64,000 bases of DNA from the NCBI RefSeq assembly GCF_002891295.1, contig NZ_LGUI01000003.1, forward strand, positions 963,965 to 1,027,964. The letters run 5' to 3'. Source of the DNA: Streptomyces eurocidicus. GTDB taxonomy: Bacteria; Actinomycetota; Actinomycetes; Streptomycetales; Streptomycetaceae. Numbering within the stretch: position 1 is the first letter of the stretch; every line of letters begins with the position of its first letter. This document shows positions 17,056-26,340 of the stretch, piece after piece. The notes beneath the pieces are model-generated. The model was not told where the DNA came from and did no database searches. It saw nothing but the letters and a program-made list of their open reading frames with translations. Made by a program: the position numbers and the translations under genes.

Positions 17056-17940
17056 GTGGAGAACTCGCGAGCGGGTGAGGGTGAGAGCGGGAGCGGGCGC
17101 ACGGAGCGCGAGCGGTGTCAGGGGCGCACCGAGCCCGTGGCGCGCCCGGCGCACGGCCGGCCCGCCGGGGAGCGCGGCGACGGCACCACCCCGGCCGAGC
17201 ACGTGAGCGAGCTGCTGGACCGCGCGCAGAACGGCTTCGAGATCGCCGAACCGGTGCTCACCCGGCTGCGGACCGCCCTGATGCACCAGGCCGAACTCCG
17301 CTCGTACCGCCAGCGCAACGACGAGGCCCGCCCCCTGCGCTGCAACACCTACCGGCATGTCTTCCTGCTCGCCGACGGCAGCAGCCTGCAGCTGTACGAG
17401 CTGGAGCACGACACCGGCCCCGAGGAAGACTTCCTCTACGAGCTCTACGCCCTGGAGGACGCCCTCGACCGGGCCGAGCGCAGGGTGCACGAGCGGATCG
17501 GCGGCGGCATCGGCCCCGGCGGCGAGGCCGAGGAGCTGCCCGCCTGGCTGGCCGAGGAACTGCTGCTCGCCATGGGCCCGACCCGGCCCCGCCGGGAGTA
17601 CGCCTGCGAGGCGTCGCCCGACCACGCCCGCCGCCTGCTGCGCCGCGCGGAGAACGAGGACGGGCCGGGCGAGGTGGTGCGGGAGCTGCTCCAGGGGGCG
17701 CTCGGCCACCACATCGCGCTGATCACCAAGCCCAGGCGCCGGGGCGCGGGCCGGGACGCGACCTGGTGCCGCTTCTACGAGCACGCGTTCCTGCTGGAGG
17801 GCGGGGGCGAGGTCAGCCTCTGGGAGCTGGAGCACAACATGAACACGGACGGCAGGCTCGTCTGCGAGGTCTATCTCGACGAGGCGGAGGCCGAGGTGGC
17901 GGCGGACCGGCACGCCCGCGCCCAGGGCGTGGAGCTGTAG
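17056..17940 (+). CDS. DUF6227 family protein
   Basis: This 294-aa hypothetical protein is typical of Streptomyces. Two similar halves are visible: [21 protein letters not shown] near residue 97 and [22 protein letters not shown] near 240. This indicates an internal duplication. The core begins at [19 protein letters not shown] 17056 was chosen because GGAGG lies 9 nt upstream; the frame is open back to 17014. There are no membrane segments or catalytic motifs. The function is unknown. Confidence 0.75.
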   Translation: MENSRAGEGESGSGRTERERCQGRTEPVARPAHGRPAGERGDGTTPAEHVSELLDRAQNGFEIAEPVLTRLRTALMHQAELRSYRQRNDEARPLRCNTYRHVFLLADGSSLQLYELEHDTGPEEDFLYELYALEDALDRAERRVHERIGGGIGPGGEAEELPAWLAEELLLAMGPTRPRREYACEASPDHARRLLRRAENEDGPGEVVRELLQGALGHHIALITKPRRRGAGRDATWCRFYEHAFLLEGGGEVSLWELEHNMNTDGRLVCEVYLDEAEAEVAADRHARAQGVEL

Positions 17941-18109
17941 TAGGCCGGGAGCGGGAGCGGGAGCGGGAGCGGGAGGGGGCCGGGAAGGGCCCGGACCGGC
18001 CCTGTCCGGGCTTGTCCGCCCCTGTCCCGGCCCGCCCGGCCCCGTCCCGACGCCTGGGCTTGGTGATCGTCGACGGAAGGGGGGTTACGGGGGGCCACCG
18101 GCGTGTGTT

Positions 18110-18241
18110 ATGGTCGTTCGAGTTGCAGTTGTGGTACCCATGAACTCGTGTGCGCCTGACGGTTATGTAGCCGAAGGCGCATTTTTGTTTTTAGCCGGTC
18201 TATTCCGGTGTGGGGCCCATCCCATTCACAAGGAGATAGAC
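18110..18241 (+). promoter_or_regulatory. Cold-shock gene leader with terminator-like hairpin
   Basis: Within the leader, TGCGCCT (18151-18157) pairs with AGGCGCA (18175-18181), with an inner CGGTT/AGCCG stem. It is followed at once by TTTTTGTTTTT (18182-18192), the form of an intrinsic terminator, about 50 nt before the csp start codon. The Shine-Dalgarno AAGGAG follows at 18229-18234. It is a candidate temperature- or factor-responsive attenuator. Upstream, 17941-18109 is GC-rich repeat DNA (GGGAGC units) with no gene. Confidence 0.65.
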
Positions 18242-18445
18242 ATGGCTACTGGCACCGTGAAGTGGTTCAACTCGGAAAAGGGCTTCGGCTTCATCGAGCA
18301 GGACGGCGGCGGCCCGGACGTCTTCGCCCACTACTCGAACATCGCCTCCTCCGGCTTCCGTGAGCTCCTCGAGGGCCAGAAGGTTTCCTTCGACGTCACG
18401 CAGGGCCAGAAGGGCCTGCAGGCCGAGAACATCGTCCCCGCCTGA
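18242..18445 (+). CDS. Cold-shock domain protein (CspA family)
   Basis: This 67-aa single-domain OB-fold protein binds single-stranded RNA and DNA. RNP1 is KGFGFIEQ and RNP2 is DVFAHYS; the N-terminus [17 protein letters not shown] is typical of actinobacterial CspA/ScoF-type proteins. The ATG at 18242 has AAGGAG 7 nt upstream. Its leader carries a terminator-like hairpin and its 3' end a perfect terminator. It lies between two DEAD-box helicase genes, a plausible cold-response neighbourhood. Confidence 0.95.
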   Translation: MATGTVKWFNSEKGFGFIEQDGGGPDVFAHYSNIASSGFRELLEGQKVSFDVTQGQKGLQAENIVPA

Positions 18446-18538
18446 CGATGATCGCCCGCCCGGCAGTCGGCTGACCGGCCTCACGGCCGTTCCGGCCCAG
18501 GTCGTACGACCCTGCCGGGCAACGCATCACGCTTGACG

Positions 18539-18574
18539 CAATGGGGCCCGCACCACTGGGTGCGGGCCCCATTG
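18539..18574 (+). terminator. Terminator of the cold-shock gene
   Basis: A perfect 15-bp stem (18539-18553 with 18560-18574) with a 6-nt loop lies about 95 nt after the stop. Confidence 0.8.
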
Positions 18575-18688
18575 TCGCCCCCGCACCAGCGCGCCCAGGC
18601 TTTTCCGCCGCCCGTCCCGTCCCGGCCGGGTCTCGCGATGCGAAGTCCTCATCTCGGGCGTGCCACCCCATTGAGGGAAGGTCCCCGT

Positions 18689-20425
18689 ATGACTCGCTCC
18701 GCCCGCCCCGCCCGCTCCTCCGACGGCGGCGGCTCCCCGCGCTCGCGCTCGGGCCAGCCGTCCCGTGGCGGCCAGTCCGGCCGCGGTGGTCAGTCCGCAC
18801 GCCGCCGCCCGGCCGCCGCCCCGCTCCAGGGCGAATTCGAGACCCCGGTCTCCACCACCCCCGCGCTGCCGCCCGTGGCCGCCTTCGCCGACCTGGACAT
18901 GCCGAACGGCCTGCTCGCCACGCTGACCCGCGAGGGCGTCACCGAGCCGTTCCCTATCCAGGCCGCGACGCTGCCGAACTCGCTCAGTGGCCGTGACGTC
19001 CTCGGCCGCGGCCGTACGGGCTCCGGCAAGACCCTCGCCTTCGGCCTGGCGCTGCTGGCCCGTACGGCCGGCCGCCGCGCCGAGTCCGGGCGTCCGCTCG
19101 CCCTGGTGCTCGTCCCCACCCGTGAGCTGGCGCAGCAGGTCACCGACTCGCTCAGCGTCTACGCGACCGCCGTCAACCTGCGGATCGCCACGGTCGTCGG
19201 CGGTATGTCCATCGGCCGCCAGGCCCAGACGCTGGCGCGCGGCGCCGAGGTGCTGGTCGCCACCCCCGGCCGGCTCGCGGATCTGATCCAGCGCGGCGAC
19301 TGCAAGCTCGGCGACGTGGCGATCACGGTCCTGGACGAGGCCGACCAGATGGCCGACATGGGCTTCCTGCCGCAGGTCACCAAGCTGCTCGACCAGGTCG
19401 ACCCGGACGGTCAGCGGATGCTGTTCTCCGCGACCCTGGACCGCAACGTCGACCGGCTCGTCCGCCGCTTCCTGTCCGACCCGGTGACCCACTCCGTCGA
19501 CGCGTCCGTGGGCGCGGTCTCCACGATGGACCACCACCTGTTCCACCTCACGGACCAGGACAAGAAGGACGCCGTCACGCGCATCGCCGCCCGCGAGGGC
19601 CGCGTGATCATGTTCGTGGACACCAAGCGCGGCGCCGACCGGCTGGTGAAGAAGCTGCTCTCCGAGGGCGTACGGGCGGCGGCGCTGCACGGCGGCAAGA
19701 GCCAGCCGCAGCGCAACCGCACCCTGGAGCTGTTCCGCACCGACCAGGTCACCGCCCTGGTCGCGACGAACGTGGCCGCGCGCGGCATCCACATCGACGG
19801 TCTCGACCTGGTCGTGAACATCGACCCGCCGACGGACCACAAGGACTACCTGCACCGCGGCGGCCGCACGGCGCGCGCGGGCGAGTCCGGCACGGTCGTC
19901 ACGCTGGTGCTGCCCGAGCAGCGCCGCGAGATGAGCCGCATGATGGTCACGGCGAAGATCACCCCGAACGTCATCAACACCCACCCGCGCGACCCGGAGC
20001 TCGCCCGTATCACCGGTGCCCGTGAGCCCAGTGGTGTCGCGGTGGTCATCGCGCCGCCGGTCCCGGCCCAGCCGCAGGGCTCCGGCAAGTCGTCGTCCCG
20101 TTCGCGTTCGCGCGGCTCGGGCGCGGCGGGCGGTTCCGCCGCCGGTTCCGCTTCGCGCGGCAGCCGGGGCGGTCGCGGCCGTACGCGTACGGAGTCGGGC
20201 GCTTCCGGTGCCACCGGCGGGTCCGGTGGCGGCGGCTTCCGCGGCCTCGCGGCCGGTGGCAACGGCAACGGCTCCCGCCGGTCCGCCGACAGCCGCCCCG
20301 GCAACGCGGCCGGCCGCCCCGCCGCAGCGGCGGCGGCGCGGGCGGCGGCGCCGCCGTCCTGCGTAGCGCGCAGCGCGCGGGCGCCCCTTCCCTGGGCTGA
20401 CGCCCGGGCCCCCTTTCCGCGCTGA
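18689..20425 (+). CDS. DEAD-box RNA helicase (second paralogue)
   Basis: This 578-aa RNA helicase has a basic Ser/Gly/Arg N-terminal tail, Q motif EPFPIQAATLP, Walker A GRTGSGKT near residue 110, PTRELAQQ, VLDEADQMADMGF near 215, LFSATLDRNV and HRGGRTARAG near 390. It is clearly homologous to the helicase at 13943 but has a different tail: Ser/Arg- and Gly-rich and lacking the coiled coil. ATG 18689 has GAGGGAAGG upstream. The last 25 residues (SCVARSARAPLPWADARAPFPR) do not look like a helicase tail; the other frame would end in RRRRGRRRRRPA at 20366, so a small frameshift is possible. Confidence 0.9.
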   Translation: MTRSARPARSSDGGGSPRSRSGQPSRGGQSGRGGQSARRRPAAAPLQGEFETPVSTTPALPPVAAFADLDMPNGLLATLTREGVTEPFPIQAATLPNSLSGRDVLGRGRTGSGKTLAFGLALLARTAGRRAESGRPLALVLVPTRELAQQVTDSLSVYATAVNLRIATVVGGMSIGRQAQTLARGAEVLVATPGRLADLIQRGDCKLGDVAITVLDEADQMADMGFLPQVTKLLDQVDPDGQRMLFSATLDRNVDRLVRRFLSDPVTHSVDASVGAVSTMDHHLFHLTDQDKKDAVTRIAAREGRVIMFVDTKRGADRLVKKLLSEGVRAAALHGGKSQPQRNRTLELFRTDQVTALVATNVAARGIHIDGLDLVVNIDPPTDHKDYLHRGGRTARAGESGTVVTLVLPEQRREMSRMMVTAKITPNVINTHPRDPELARITGAREPSGVAVVIAPPVPAQPQGSGKSSSRSRSRGSGAAGGSAAGSASRGSRGGRGRTRTESGASGATGGSGGGGFRGLAAGGNGNGSRRSADSRPGNAAGRPAAAAAARAAAPPSCVARSARAPLPWADARAPFPR

Positions 20426-20433
20426 CGCGCGGT

Positions 20434-20484
20434 GTCCTCAAACGCCGGACGGGCCGATTTTCAGCCCGTCCGGCGTTTGAGGAC
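20434..20484. terminator. Strong inverted repeat of the common Streptomyces intergenic type
   Basis: A perfect 21-bp inverted repeat (20434-20454 with 20464-20484), with core CCTCAAACGCCGGACGGGC and loop CGATTTTCA, lies 9 nt after the helicase stop. Copies of this sequence are frequent between Streptomyces genes and probably act as terminators. It is followed by a second GC repeat (GGTCCGGGGCGGAGCCCC) of the same common class. The rest of the spacer up to 20688 shows no gene. Confidence 0.8.
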
Positions 20485-20688
20485 CGGGGTCCGGGGCGGA
20501 GCCCCGGGTTCGGGAAGGGGCGGGTAGGGGAAAAGCCCCGCACGTACCCCCGCCGTACCCACCGAGGCCCGCCCGATCCCCGCCGCGCCGCAGGCCCCCC
20601 GCTTGGCCCACCACCGTTCGCCCCCACGCCCCCCACCCGGAAGGGTAGGCCGCGTGACGTGCGGGACGTCCGGTCAGGAGAGAGCGCG

Positions 20689-21864
20689 GTGGGGAACCGA
20701 TACGGGCACCGGAACCCCATGGCCAGGCGGGTCGCCCGCAGGCTTCCGGCGGCCCTGATCGCCGCCGGCGTCTTCTTCGACCTGGCCACCCCCTCCCACT
20801 ACACCAGCGCCCCGCTGCTCTCCGCCGCGCCTCTCGTCGCGGCCCCCCTCTCCTCCTGGCGTGCGACCGCCGGCGCCGCCGCCGCGGCCACGGCGGCCGC
20901 GATCGCGCTCGCCTTCTACGATCGCGCGGACGACTTCGGCGCGTCCCTGAGCGAGGTCCTCGCCATCGCGGTGGTCTCCCTGCTCGCTCTCGGCATCAAC
21001 CGCCTCGCCCGCCGCAGCTCCCAGCAGCTGGCCTCGGCCCGGGGCATCGCCGAGACCGCCCAGCGCGCCGTACTGCCGGCGCCTCCCGCCCGTATCGACA
21101 GCCTCCGCATCGCGGCGCGGTACGTAGCGGCGCAGGCGGACGCCCGCATCGGCGGCGACCTCTACGCGGTCCAGGACACCCCGCACGGGGTGCGCGTCAT
21201 CGTCGGCGACGTACGGGGCAAAGGGCTGGAAGCGGTGGAGGCCGTCGCCGTGGTGATCGGCGCGTTCCGGGAGGCGGCCGAGCAGGAGCGCACGCTGGAG
21301 GGGCTCGCGGAACGCCTGGAGCGCGCGTTGCAGAGAGAAGGCTCCCGGCGCGCGAACCTGGATCAGTTCGAGGGCTTCACCACGGCCGTGCTGGGGGAGA
21401 TGCCGCCAGGTGAGCCCGTCCTGCGCCTGGTGAACCGGGGCCACCCGGCGCCCCTGCTGCTCTACACGGACGGCCGCGTCGGAGAGGCGGAGCCCGCCGT
21501 TCCCGCCCTGCCCCTCGGGATGGGCGACCTGGGGGTGTGGCCGGACCGGGTGGAGGAGTGGGAGTTCCCCACGGGAGCGATGCTGCTGCTGTTTACGGAC
21601 GGGGTCACGGAGGCCCGGGATGCGAACGGTGTCTTCTACGACCCGAGGACGCGGCTGTCGGGCCGCCCCTTCAGGAGCCCGGAGTCGCTCCTCGACGTCC
21701 TCGTCATGGACGTCACCCACCACTCGGGCGGGCACACGGAGGACGACATGGCGCTGCTCGCCATTCGGCGCGGGGACGGCCGATATCACCGTGCGGTGAC
21801 CGGGGCGGCGGCCGGCGCGGCCGCGGTGCAAAAGGCGGCCGGCACCGTACGTAGTGGATCTTGA
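20689..21864 (+). CDS. Membrane-anchored PP2C/SpoIIE-type phosphatase
   Basis: This 391-aa protein has hydrophobic segments in the first ~100 residues (LIAAGVFFDLA, then a long Ala-rich stretch and VLAIAVVSLLALGI), a short linker, and a SpoIIE phosphatase domain. Metal-binding motifs include RIGGDLYAV, IVGDVRGKGLEAV and LFTDGVTEARD, ending in HTEDDMALLAIRR. Such proteins dephosphorylate anti-anti-sigma factors in partner-switching modules. No anti-sigma or antagonist gene is adjacent, so the target is unknown. GTG 20689 has AGGAG 8 nt upstream; the frame is open to 20659. Confidence 0.88.
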   Translation: MGNRYGHRNPMARRVARRLPAALIAAGVFFDLATPSHYTSAPLLSAAPLVAAPLSSWRATAGAAAAATAAAIALAFYDRADDFGASLSEVLAIAVVSLLALGINRLARRSSQQLASARGIAETAQRAVLPAPPARIDSLRIAARYVAAQADARIGGDLYAVQDTPHGVRVIVGDVRGKGLEAVEAVAVVIGAFREAAEQERTLEGLAERLERALQREGSRRANLDQFEGFTTAVLGEMPPGEPVLRLVNRGHPAPLLLYTDGRVGEAEPAVPALPLGMGDLGVWPDRVEEWEFPTGAMLLLFTDGVTEARDANGVFYDPRTRLSGRPFRSPESLLDVLVMDVTHHSGGHTEDDMALLAIRRGDGRYHRAVTGAAAGAAAVQKAAGTVRSGS

Positions 21865-22059
21865 TCCGTTTGTGCGAACGGATACCTGCTCAGGTAAGCG
21901 CCCGGGTGTGCGAACTGACGAATGATCATCTGTCGACGCATCGTAAAGTCTGGCCAAGGAGTCGGCGGATTCACGCTTTCGGCTTGGATTCCGGCTGGCA
22001 AGTCTATTAACGTTCGATAACGCAGCGCGGTCCTCACAACCGCCGTAAGAGGCGGCGCC

Positions 22060-22216
22060 GTGCGCCTTCGCCGAATCCCTCGGGCACAGCTCCACCTGCT
22101 CCACCAGCGGTATCTGGGAACCGGGGAACCACCAACCCTGGGGTGAATCGGGCCGTACCCCGGCCCGTAGGAGACCTTCCTGCTCCGAACCCGTCAGCTA
22201 ACCCGGTAGGCGAGAA
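22060..22216 (+). promoter_or_regulatory. ydaO-type c-di-AMP riboswitch
   Basis: Conserved blocks appear in order: GCCGAATCCCTC near 22070, GGGGAACCACCAACC, CTGGGGTGAATCGG, CCCGTAGGAGACC, and CCGAACCCGTCAGCTAACC then GGTAGGCGAGAAGG. This is the ydaO/yuaA consensus. In actinobacteria it commonly precedes cell-wall hydrolase genes and reduces expression when c-di-AMP is high. It ends about 22 nt before the GTG of the M23 peptidase gene. The section 21865-22059 holds a short hairpin at the previous stop (21864-21883) and presumably the promoter. Confidence 0.92.
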
Positions 22217-22238
22217 GGAAGGAAAGGAGAACGCCCCC

Positions 22239-23714
22239 GTGGCGTCCAACGAGCCTGCCCTCGGCGACAGTCCGCTGCCGCACGTCCCCTCTCCGTCCGG
22301 GTACGGGATGCCGTACCCGACGGATTACGCCGCCGGGCACACCCTCGGTCGCATACCCGAATACGTGCCCGAGTACGTGCCTGATTACGACACCGGGTAC
22401 GAGGTCGAGTCCGCGTCGTACTCGCCCGGTGCGTACGCGCCCGGTTACGAAGCCGCCCATGTGCCCGAGTACGCGGCCGAGTACGGGTCCGAGCCGTTGC
22501 CCGGCCCCGTTCCAGGACTCGTTCCCGGATATATGCCTGCGTACGTCGAGCGGGACGCGTACGCCGAGCCGGACGAGGGCCACGCGGCCCCCGGCACCCC
22601 GCGCGCCGCGCCCGTACCCGGCGCTCCCGCCTCCACTTCCGCTTCCGGTTCCGCTTCCGCCCGGGGCCGGCACCGGGTGGCCAAGCAGCGCGGCGGCACG
22701 ATGGCCCGCAGCGGCGCGGTGCTCGGCGTCGGCGTGATGGCGGCCGTCGGCGCGGGCGGCATGGCGAGCGCCCAGGACCGTCCGCCGGCCCCGATCTCCG
22801 TACCGGACCTGACGCGGATACCCGTCGTCGGGGCGTTCATGGACATGGGCGACGACGGCGGCGAGGACGTGAAGACCGCTGCCGCCGCCGCTGCCGGAAG
22901 AGCCGCTTCCGAGGCGGTCGCCGCCGCGCCCGGCGCCGATCAGCCGCTGACCCGGGCGGGCCTGTCCGCCGAGGACGCGGCCCGTGGCGCGGCGACGGCG
23001 GGCGAGGCGCTGCGCGCCCGCATCCTCCAGCAGGCGGAGTACCAGCAGAACGCCGCCGAGGACGAGGCGCGCGCCACCAAGGCGCGGGAGGCCGTGGAGG
23101 CGCAGCGGGAGGCCGCCCGGGAGCGGGCGGCGGAGGTGAAGGCCGCGGAGACGGCGGCGCGGGAGGCGGCCGAGGCTTCGGCGGCGGCGGAGGCCGAGGC
23201 CAAGGAGTCGGCGGCGAAGCAGGAGCGTTCGCCGTCCTCGTCCGGGTCTTCGTCTTCGTCGTCGTCCAAGGGGTCCTCCGGCAAGGCGTCCTCCGGATCG
23301 GGAACGGGCGCGCGCTCGGGCTCGTACAGCCTGCCCGTCGGCTCGTACACCCTGACCGCGGGCTTCGGCCAGGCCGGCGGCATGTGGTCCGCGAACCACA
23401 CCGGTGAGGACTTCGCGGCTCCGACGGGCACGCCCGTCAAGGCGGTGGGCGGCGGCACGATCACCCAGGCCGGCTGGGCGGGCGCGTACGGCTACCGCAT
23501 CGTGCTGCGCCTGGACGACGGTACGGAGCTGTGGTTCTGCCACCTGTCGTCGATGGTCGTGACGTCGGGGAAGGTCGCCGCCGGGGACGTCATCGGCCGG
23601 GTCGGTGCGACGGGCAACGTCACCGGTCCGCATCTGCATCTGGAGGTCAGGCCGGGTGGCGGCGGCCCGGTGGCCCCGTTGTCGTGGCTGCGCGCGAGGG
23701 GGCTCCAGCCCTGA
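22239..23714 (+). CDS. M23 family metallopeptidase (cell-wall endopeptidase)
   Basis: This is a 491-aa predicted peptidoglycan hydrolase. An N-terminal Tyr/Pro/Glu-rich region of ~140 aa (EYVPEYVPDYDTGYE-type repeats) precedes a basic stretch and one hydrophobic segment near 158-178 (GVGVMAAVGAGGMASAQ), so it is a long cytoplasmic tail with an internal signal-anchor. An Ala/Glu-rich coiled coil (250-330) and a Ser linker follow. The C-terminal LytM domain has the zinc ligands NHTGEDF (near 387) and HLHLE (near 465). GTG 22239 has GGAG 9 nt upstream. Expression is probably controlled by the c-di-AMP riboswitch in its leader. Confidence 0.9.
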   Translation: MASNEPALGDSPLPHVPSPSGYGMPYPTDYAAGHTLGRIPEYVPEYVPDYDTGYEVESASYSPGAYAPGYEAAHVPEYAAEYGSEPLPGPVPGLVPGYMPAYVERDAYAEPDEGHAAPGTPRAAPVPGAPASTSASGSASARGRHRVAKQRGGTMARSGAVLGVGVMAAVGAGGMASAQDRPPAPISVPDLTRIPVVGAFMDMGDDGGEDVKTAAAAAAGRAASEAVAAAPGADQPLTRAGLSAEDAARGAATAGEALRARILQQAEYQQNAAEDEARATKAREAVEAQREAARERAAEVKAAETAAREAAEASAAAEAEAKESAAKQERSPSSSGSSSSSSSKGSSGKASSGSGTGARSGSYSLPVGSYTLTAGFGQAGGMWSANHTGEDFAAPTGTPVKAVGGGTITQAGWAGAYGYRIVLRLDDGTELWFCHLSSMVVTSGKVAAGDVIGRVGATGNVTGPHLHLEVRPGGGGPVAPLSWLRARGLQP

Positions 23715-23735
23715 GGCGGGCCCGGCGGGGGCCGG

Positions 23736-23813
23736 GCCGCATACGGCTCCGCCGGGCTGCATACGGCCCCCGCCGCGCTGCATACCCGGCGCGCGAGTGG
23801 ATACCCGGCGTGC
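23736..23813. repeat. Short tandem repeats with GCATAC/GGATAC motif
   Basis: About four imperfect units of roughly 20 bp (GCATACGGC or GGATACCCGGC followed by GC-rich sequence) fill the gap between the M23 and MFS genes. No function is visible. Confidence 0.5.
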
Positions 23814-25304
23814 GTGACGGCTCACGCGACGCCCGACGCGACCTCCGACGCGACGATCACCACCTCGGTGCCCGCCCGGCTCGACCGGCTGCCGTGGTCG
23901 AGGTGGCACTGGACGGTGGTGATCGGCCTCGGCACGGTCTGGATCCTCGACGGCCTGGAGGTCACGGTCGTCGGCAACATCGCCGGCCGGCTGTCGGAGT
24001 CCGGCAGCGGTCTGCCCGTGACATCCGGGCAGGTCACGGGCCTGGCGGCGGCGCTCTACGTGGCGGGGGCCTGCACGGGGGCGCTGTACTTCGGCCGGCT
24101 GACCGACCGGTTCGGCCGTAAGAAGCTCTTCATCGTGACGCTCGGGGTCTACCTGGCCGCGACCGCGCTCACCGCGCTGTCCTTCTCCTCCTGGTGGTTC
24201 TTCACGTTTCGCTTCCTGACCGGCTTCGGCATCGGCGGGGAGTACGCGGCCATCAACTCCGCCATCGACGAGCTGATACCCGCCGCCTTCCGGGGCCGCG
24301 TCGACCTGATCATCAACGGCAGCTTCTGGCTGGGCGCGGTCGGCGGCTCCCTGCTGTCCCTCGTCATGCTGGACACCGGCATCTTCCCGATGGACGTGGG
24401 CTGGCGGCTCACCTTCGCCCTGGGCGTCGTCCTGGGGCTCGTCATCCTGCTCGTGCGCCGCCATGTGCCGGAGAGCCCGCGCTGGCTCTTCATCCACGGC
24501 CGGGGCAAGGAGGCCGAGGACCTCGTCGCGTCGATCGAGCGGCGGGTGGAAGCGGAGAAGGGGCACGGGCTGCCGCCGCCCGAGGGTGAGATCACCATTC
24601 ACCAGCGAGGGCCCGTCACCTTCGCGGAAATAGCCCGTACGGTCTTCTCCGACTACCGGCGGCGGGCGATTCTGGGCCTGTCGCTCTTCATCGGGCAGGC
24701 GTTTCTCTACAACGCCATCACCTTCGGCTTCGGTGCGATCCTCACGACGTTCTTCGGCGTCTCCACCTCGCGCACCGGCTACTTCTTCGCGGTCATCGCG
24801 GCGGGGAACTTCATCGGCCCGCTGGTGCTCGGAAAGCTCTTCGACACGGTCGGCCGGCGCGTGATGATCTCGTCGACCTATCTGCTCCCCGGCGTCCTGC
24901 TCTTCGGCACGGCCTGGCTCTTCGGGGCCGGCCGGCTGACCGCCACGACCCTCACCGCCTGCTGGGCGGTCGTCCTCTTCTTCGCCTCCGCGGGCGCGAG
25001 CAGCGCCTATCTCACCGTTTCCGAGATCTTCCCGATGGAGACGAGGGCCATGGCGATCGCGTTCTTCTACGCGCTGGGCACGGCGGCCGGCGGCATCAGC
25101 GGCCCGCTGCTCTTCTCCGACCTGACCAGCAGCGGCGTCGTCGGTGACACGGTCCTGGCCTTCCAGATCGGCGCGTCGCTGATGTGCCTGGCGGGCCTGG
25201 TCGCGGCGTTCCTCGCGGTACGGGCGGAGGGGCGCTCGCTGGAATCGATCGCGGCGCCCCTGTCGACGAAGCACCCGGGCCCCGTACCGGCGACCGCGGA
25301 ATAA
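23814..25304 (+). CDS. MFS transporter, sugar-porter type
   Basis: This 496-aa inner-membrane protein has about 12 hydrophobic segments. The loop motif DRFGRKK after TM2 and the PESPRWL motif after TM6 are signatures of the sugar porter/metabolite-H+ symporter branch of the major facilitator superfamily. The first helix begins at [21 protein letters not shown] 23814 is the likely start. It is followed after 30 nt by an aldo/keto reductase gene, possibly one transcript. The substrate cannot be read from the sequence. Confidence 0.88.
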   Translation: MTAHATPDATSDATITTSVPARLDRLPWSRWHWTVVIGLGTVWILDGLEVTVVGNIAGRLSESGSGLPVTSGQVTGLAAALYVAGACTGALYFGRLTDRFGRKKLFIVTLGVYLAATALTALSFSSWWFFTFRFLTGFGIGGEYAAINSAIDELIPAAFRGRVDLIINGSFWLGAVGGSLLSLVMLDTGIFPMDVGWRLTFALGVVLGLVILLVRRHVPESPRWLFIHGRGKEAEDLVASIERRVEAEKGHGLPPPEGEITIHQRGPVTFAEIARTVFSDYRRRAILGLSLFIGQAFLYNAITFGFGAILTTFFGVSTSRTGYFFAVIAAGNFIGPLVLGKLFDTVGRRVMISSTYLLPGVLLFGTAWLFGAGRLTATTLTACWAVVLFFASAGASSAYLTVSEIFPMETRAMAIAFFYALGTAAGGISGPLLFSDLTSSGVVGDTVLAFQIGASLMCLAGLVAAFLAVRAEGRSLESIAAPLSTKHPGPVPATAE

Positions 25305-25334
25305 CCACACCCCACAAGGGAGTTAAACCGGAAC

Positions 25335-26291
25335 ATGGCTCACAACCACGCTCACAACCACCAGAAGATCGGCAACCTTTCCGTCCATCCGCTGGCCCTC
25401 GGCGGCAATGTGTTCGGCTGGACGGCGGACGAGACCGAGTCTTTCGCGGTCCTCGACGCGTACGCGGCGGCGGGCGGCAATTTCATCGACACCGCCGACG
25501 CCTATTCCGCGTGGGTCCCGGGAAACAGCGGCGGCGAGTCCGAGACGGTGATCGGCAAATGGTTCGCCTCCCGTGGCAACCGCGCCGACATCGTCCTGGC
25601 CACCAAGGTCGGCGCGGGCTATCCCGACCGGCGGGGGCTGTCGTCGACCGCGATCAAGACGGGTGTGGAGGATTCCCTCCGCCGGCTGGGCACGGATTAC
25701 ATCGACCTCTACTACACGCATTACGACGACCTGTCGGTGCCGGTCGAGGAGTTCCTCTCGACGCTGGACGCGCTGGTGAAGGAGGGCAAGGTCCGCGAGA
25801 TCGCCGCCTCCAACATCACCCCGGAGCGCCTGGCGGAGGCCCTGGAGTTCTCCGACGCCGAGGGCCTGGCGAAGTACGCCGCGATCCAGCCGCACTACAA
25901 CCTGGTCTCGCGCGAGACGTACGAGGGCGAACTGGCGGCCGTGGCGGCGAGGCACGGCCTGGCGGCGGTCCCGTACTACGCCCTGGCGTCCGGCTTCCTC
26001 ACGGGCAAGTACCGCCCCGGCACCACCGTCGACAGCCCCCGGGCGGAAGGCGCCGGCAAGTACTTGTCGTCCGAGCGCGGCCCGCGCGTCCTCGCGGCCC
26101 TCGACGAGGTGGCCGCGGCGCACGGGGCCGAGGTCGCCACGGTCGCCCTGGCCTGGCTCGCGGCCCAGCCGACGGTCGCCTCGCCACTGGCGAGCGCCCG
26201 CACGGTGGAGCAGCTGCCGGCGCTGCTGGCGGTGGCGGACCTGAAGCTCGCGGAGGCGGAGCTGGCGCGGCTGACGGAGGCGTCGGCGTAA
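25335..26291 (+). CDS. Aldo/keto reductase
   Basis: This 318-aa (alpha/beta)8 NADPH-dependent oxidoreductase shows the catalytic set GNFIDTADAYSAW (Asp and Tyr), LATKVGAGYP (Lys) and YYTHYDD (His). The cofactor-binding C-terminus includes SPLASARTVEQL. A His-rich N-terminus (MAHNHAHNHQK) precedes the barrel. ATG 25335 has AGGGAG upstream. It is linked to the MFS gene before it, and a transport-plus-reduction pair is plausible. The substrate is unknown. Confidence 0.9.
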   Translation: MAHNHAHNHQKIGNLSVHPLALGGNVFGWTADETESFAVLDAYAAAGGNFIDTADAYSAWVPGNSGGESETVIGKWFASRGNRADIVLATKVGAGYPDRRGLSSTAIKTGVEDSLRRLGTDYIDLYYTHYDDLSVPVEEFLSTLDALVKEGKVREIAASNITPERLAEALEFSDAEGLAKYAAIQPHYNLVSRETYEGELAAVAARHGLAAVPYYALASGFLTGKYRPGTTVDSPRAEGAGKYLSSERGPRVLAALDEVAAAHGAEVATVALAWLAAQPTVASPLASARTVEQLPALLAVADLKLAEAELARLTEASA

Positions 26292-26340
26292 GGGAGGGCG
26301 GGGTGGGCGCTCAAGACGGCGCCCACCCAGTACATACGTC

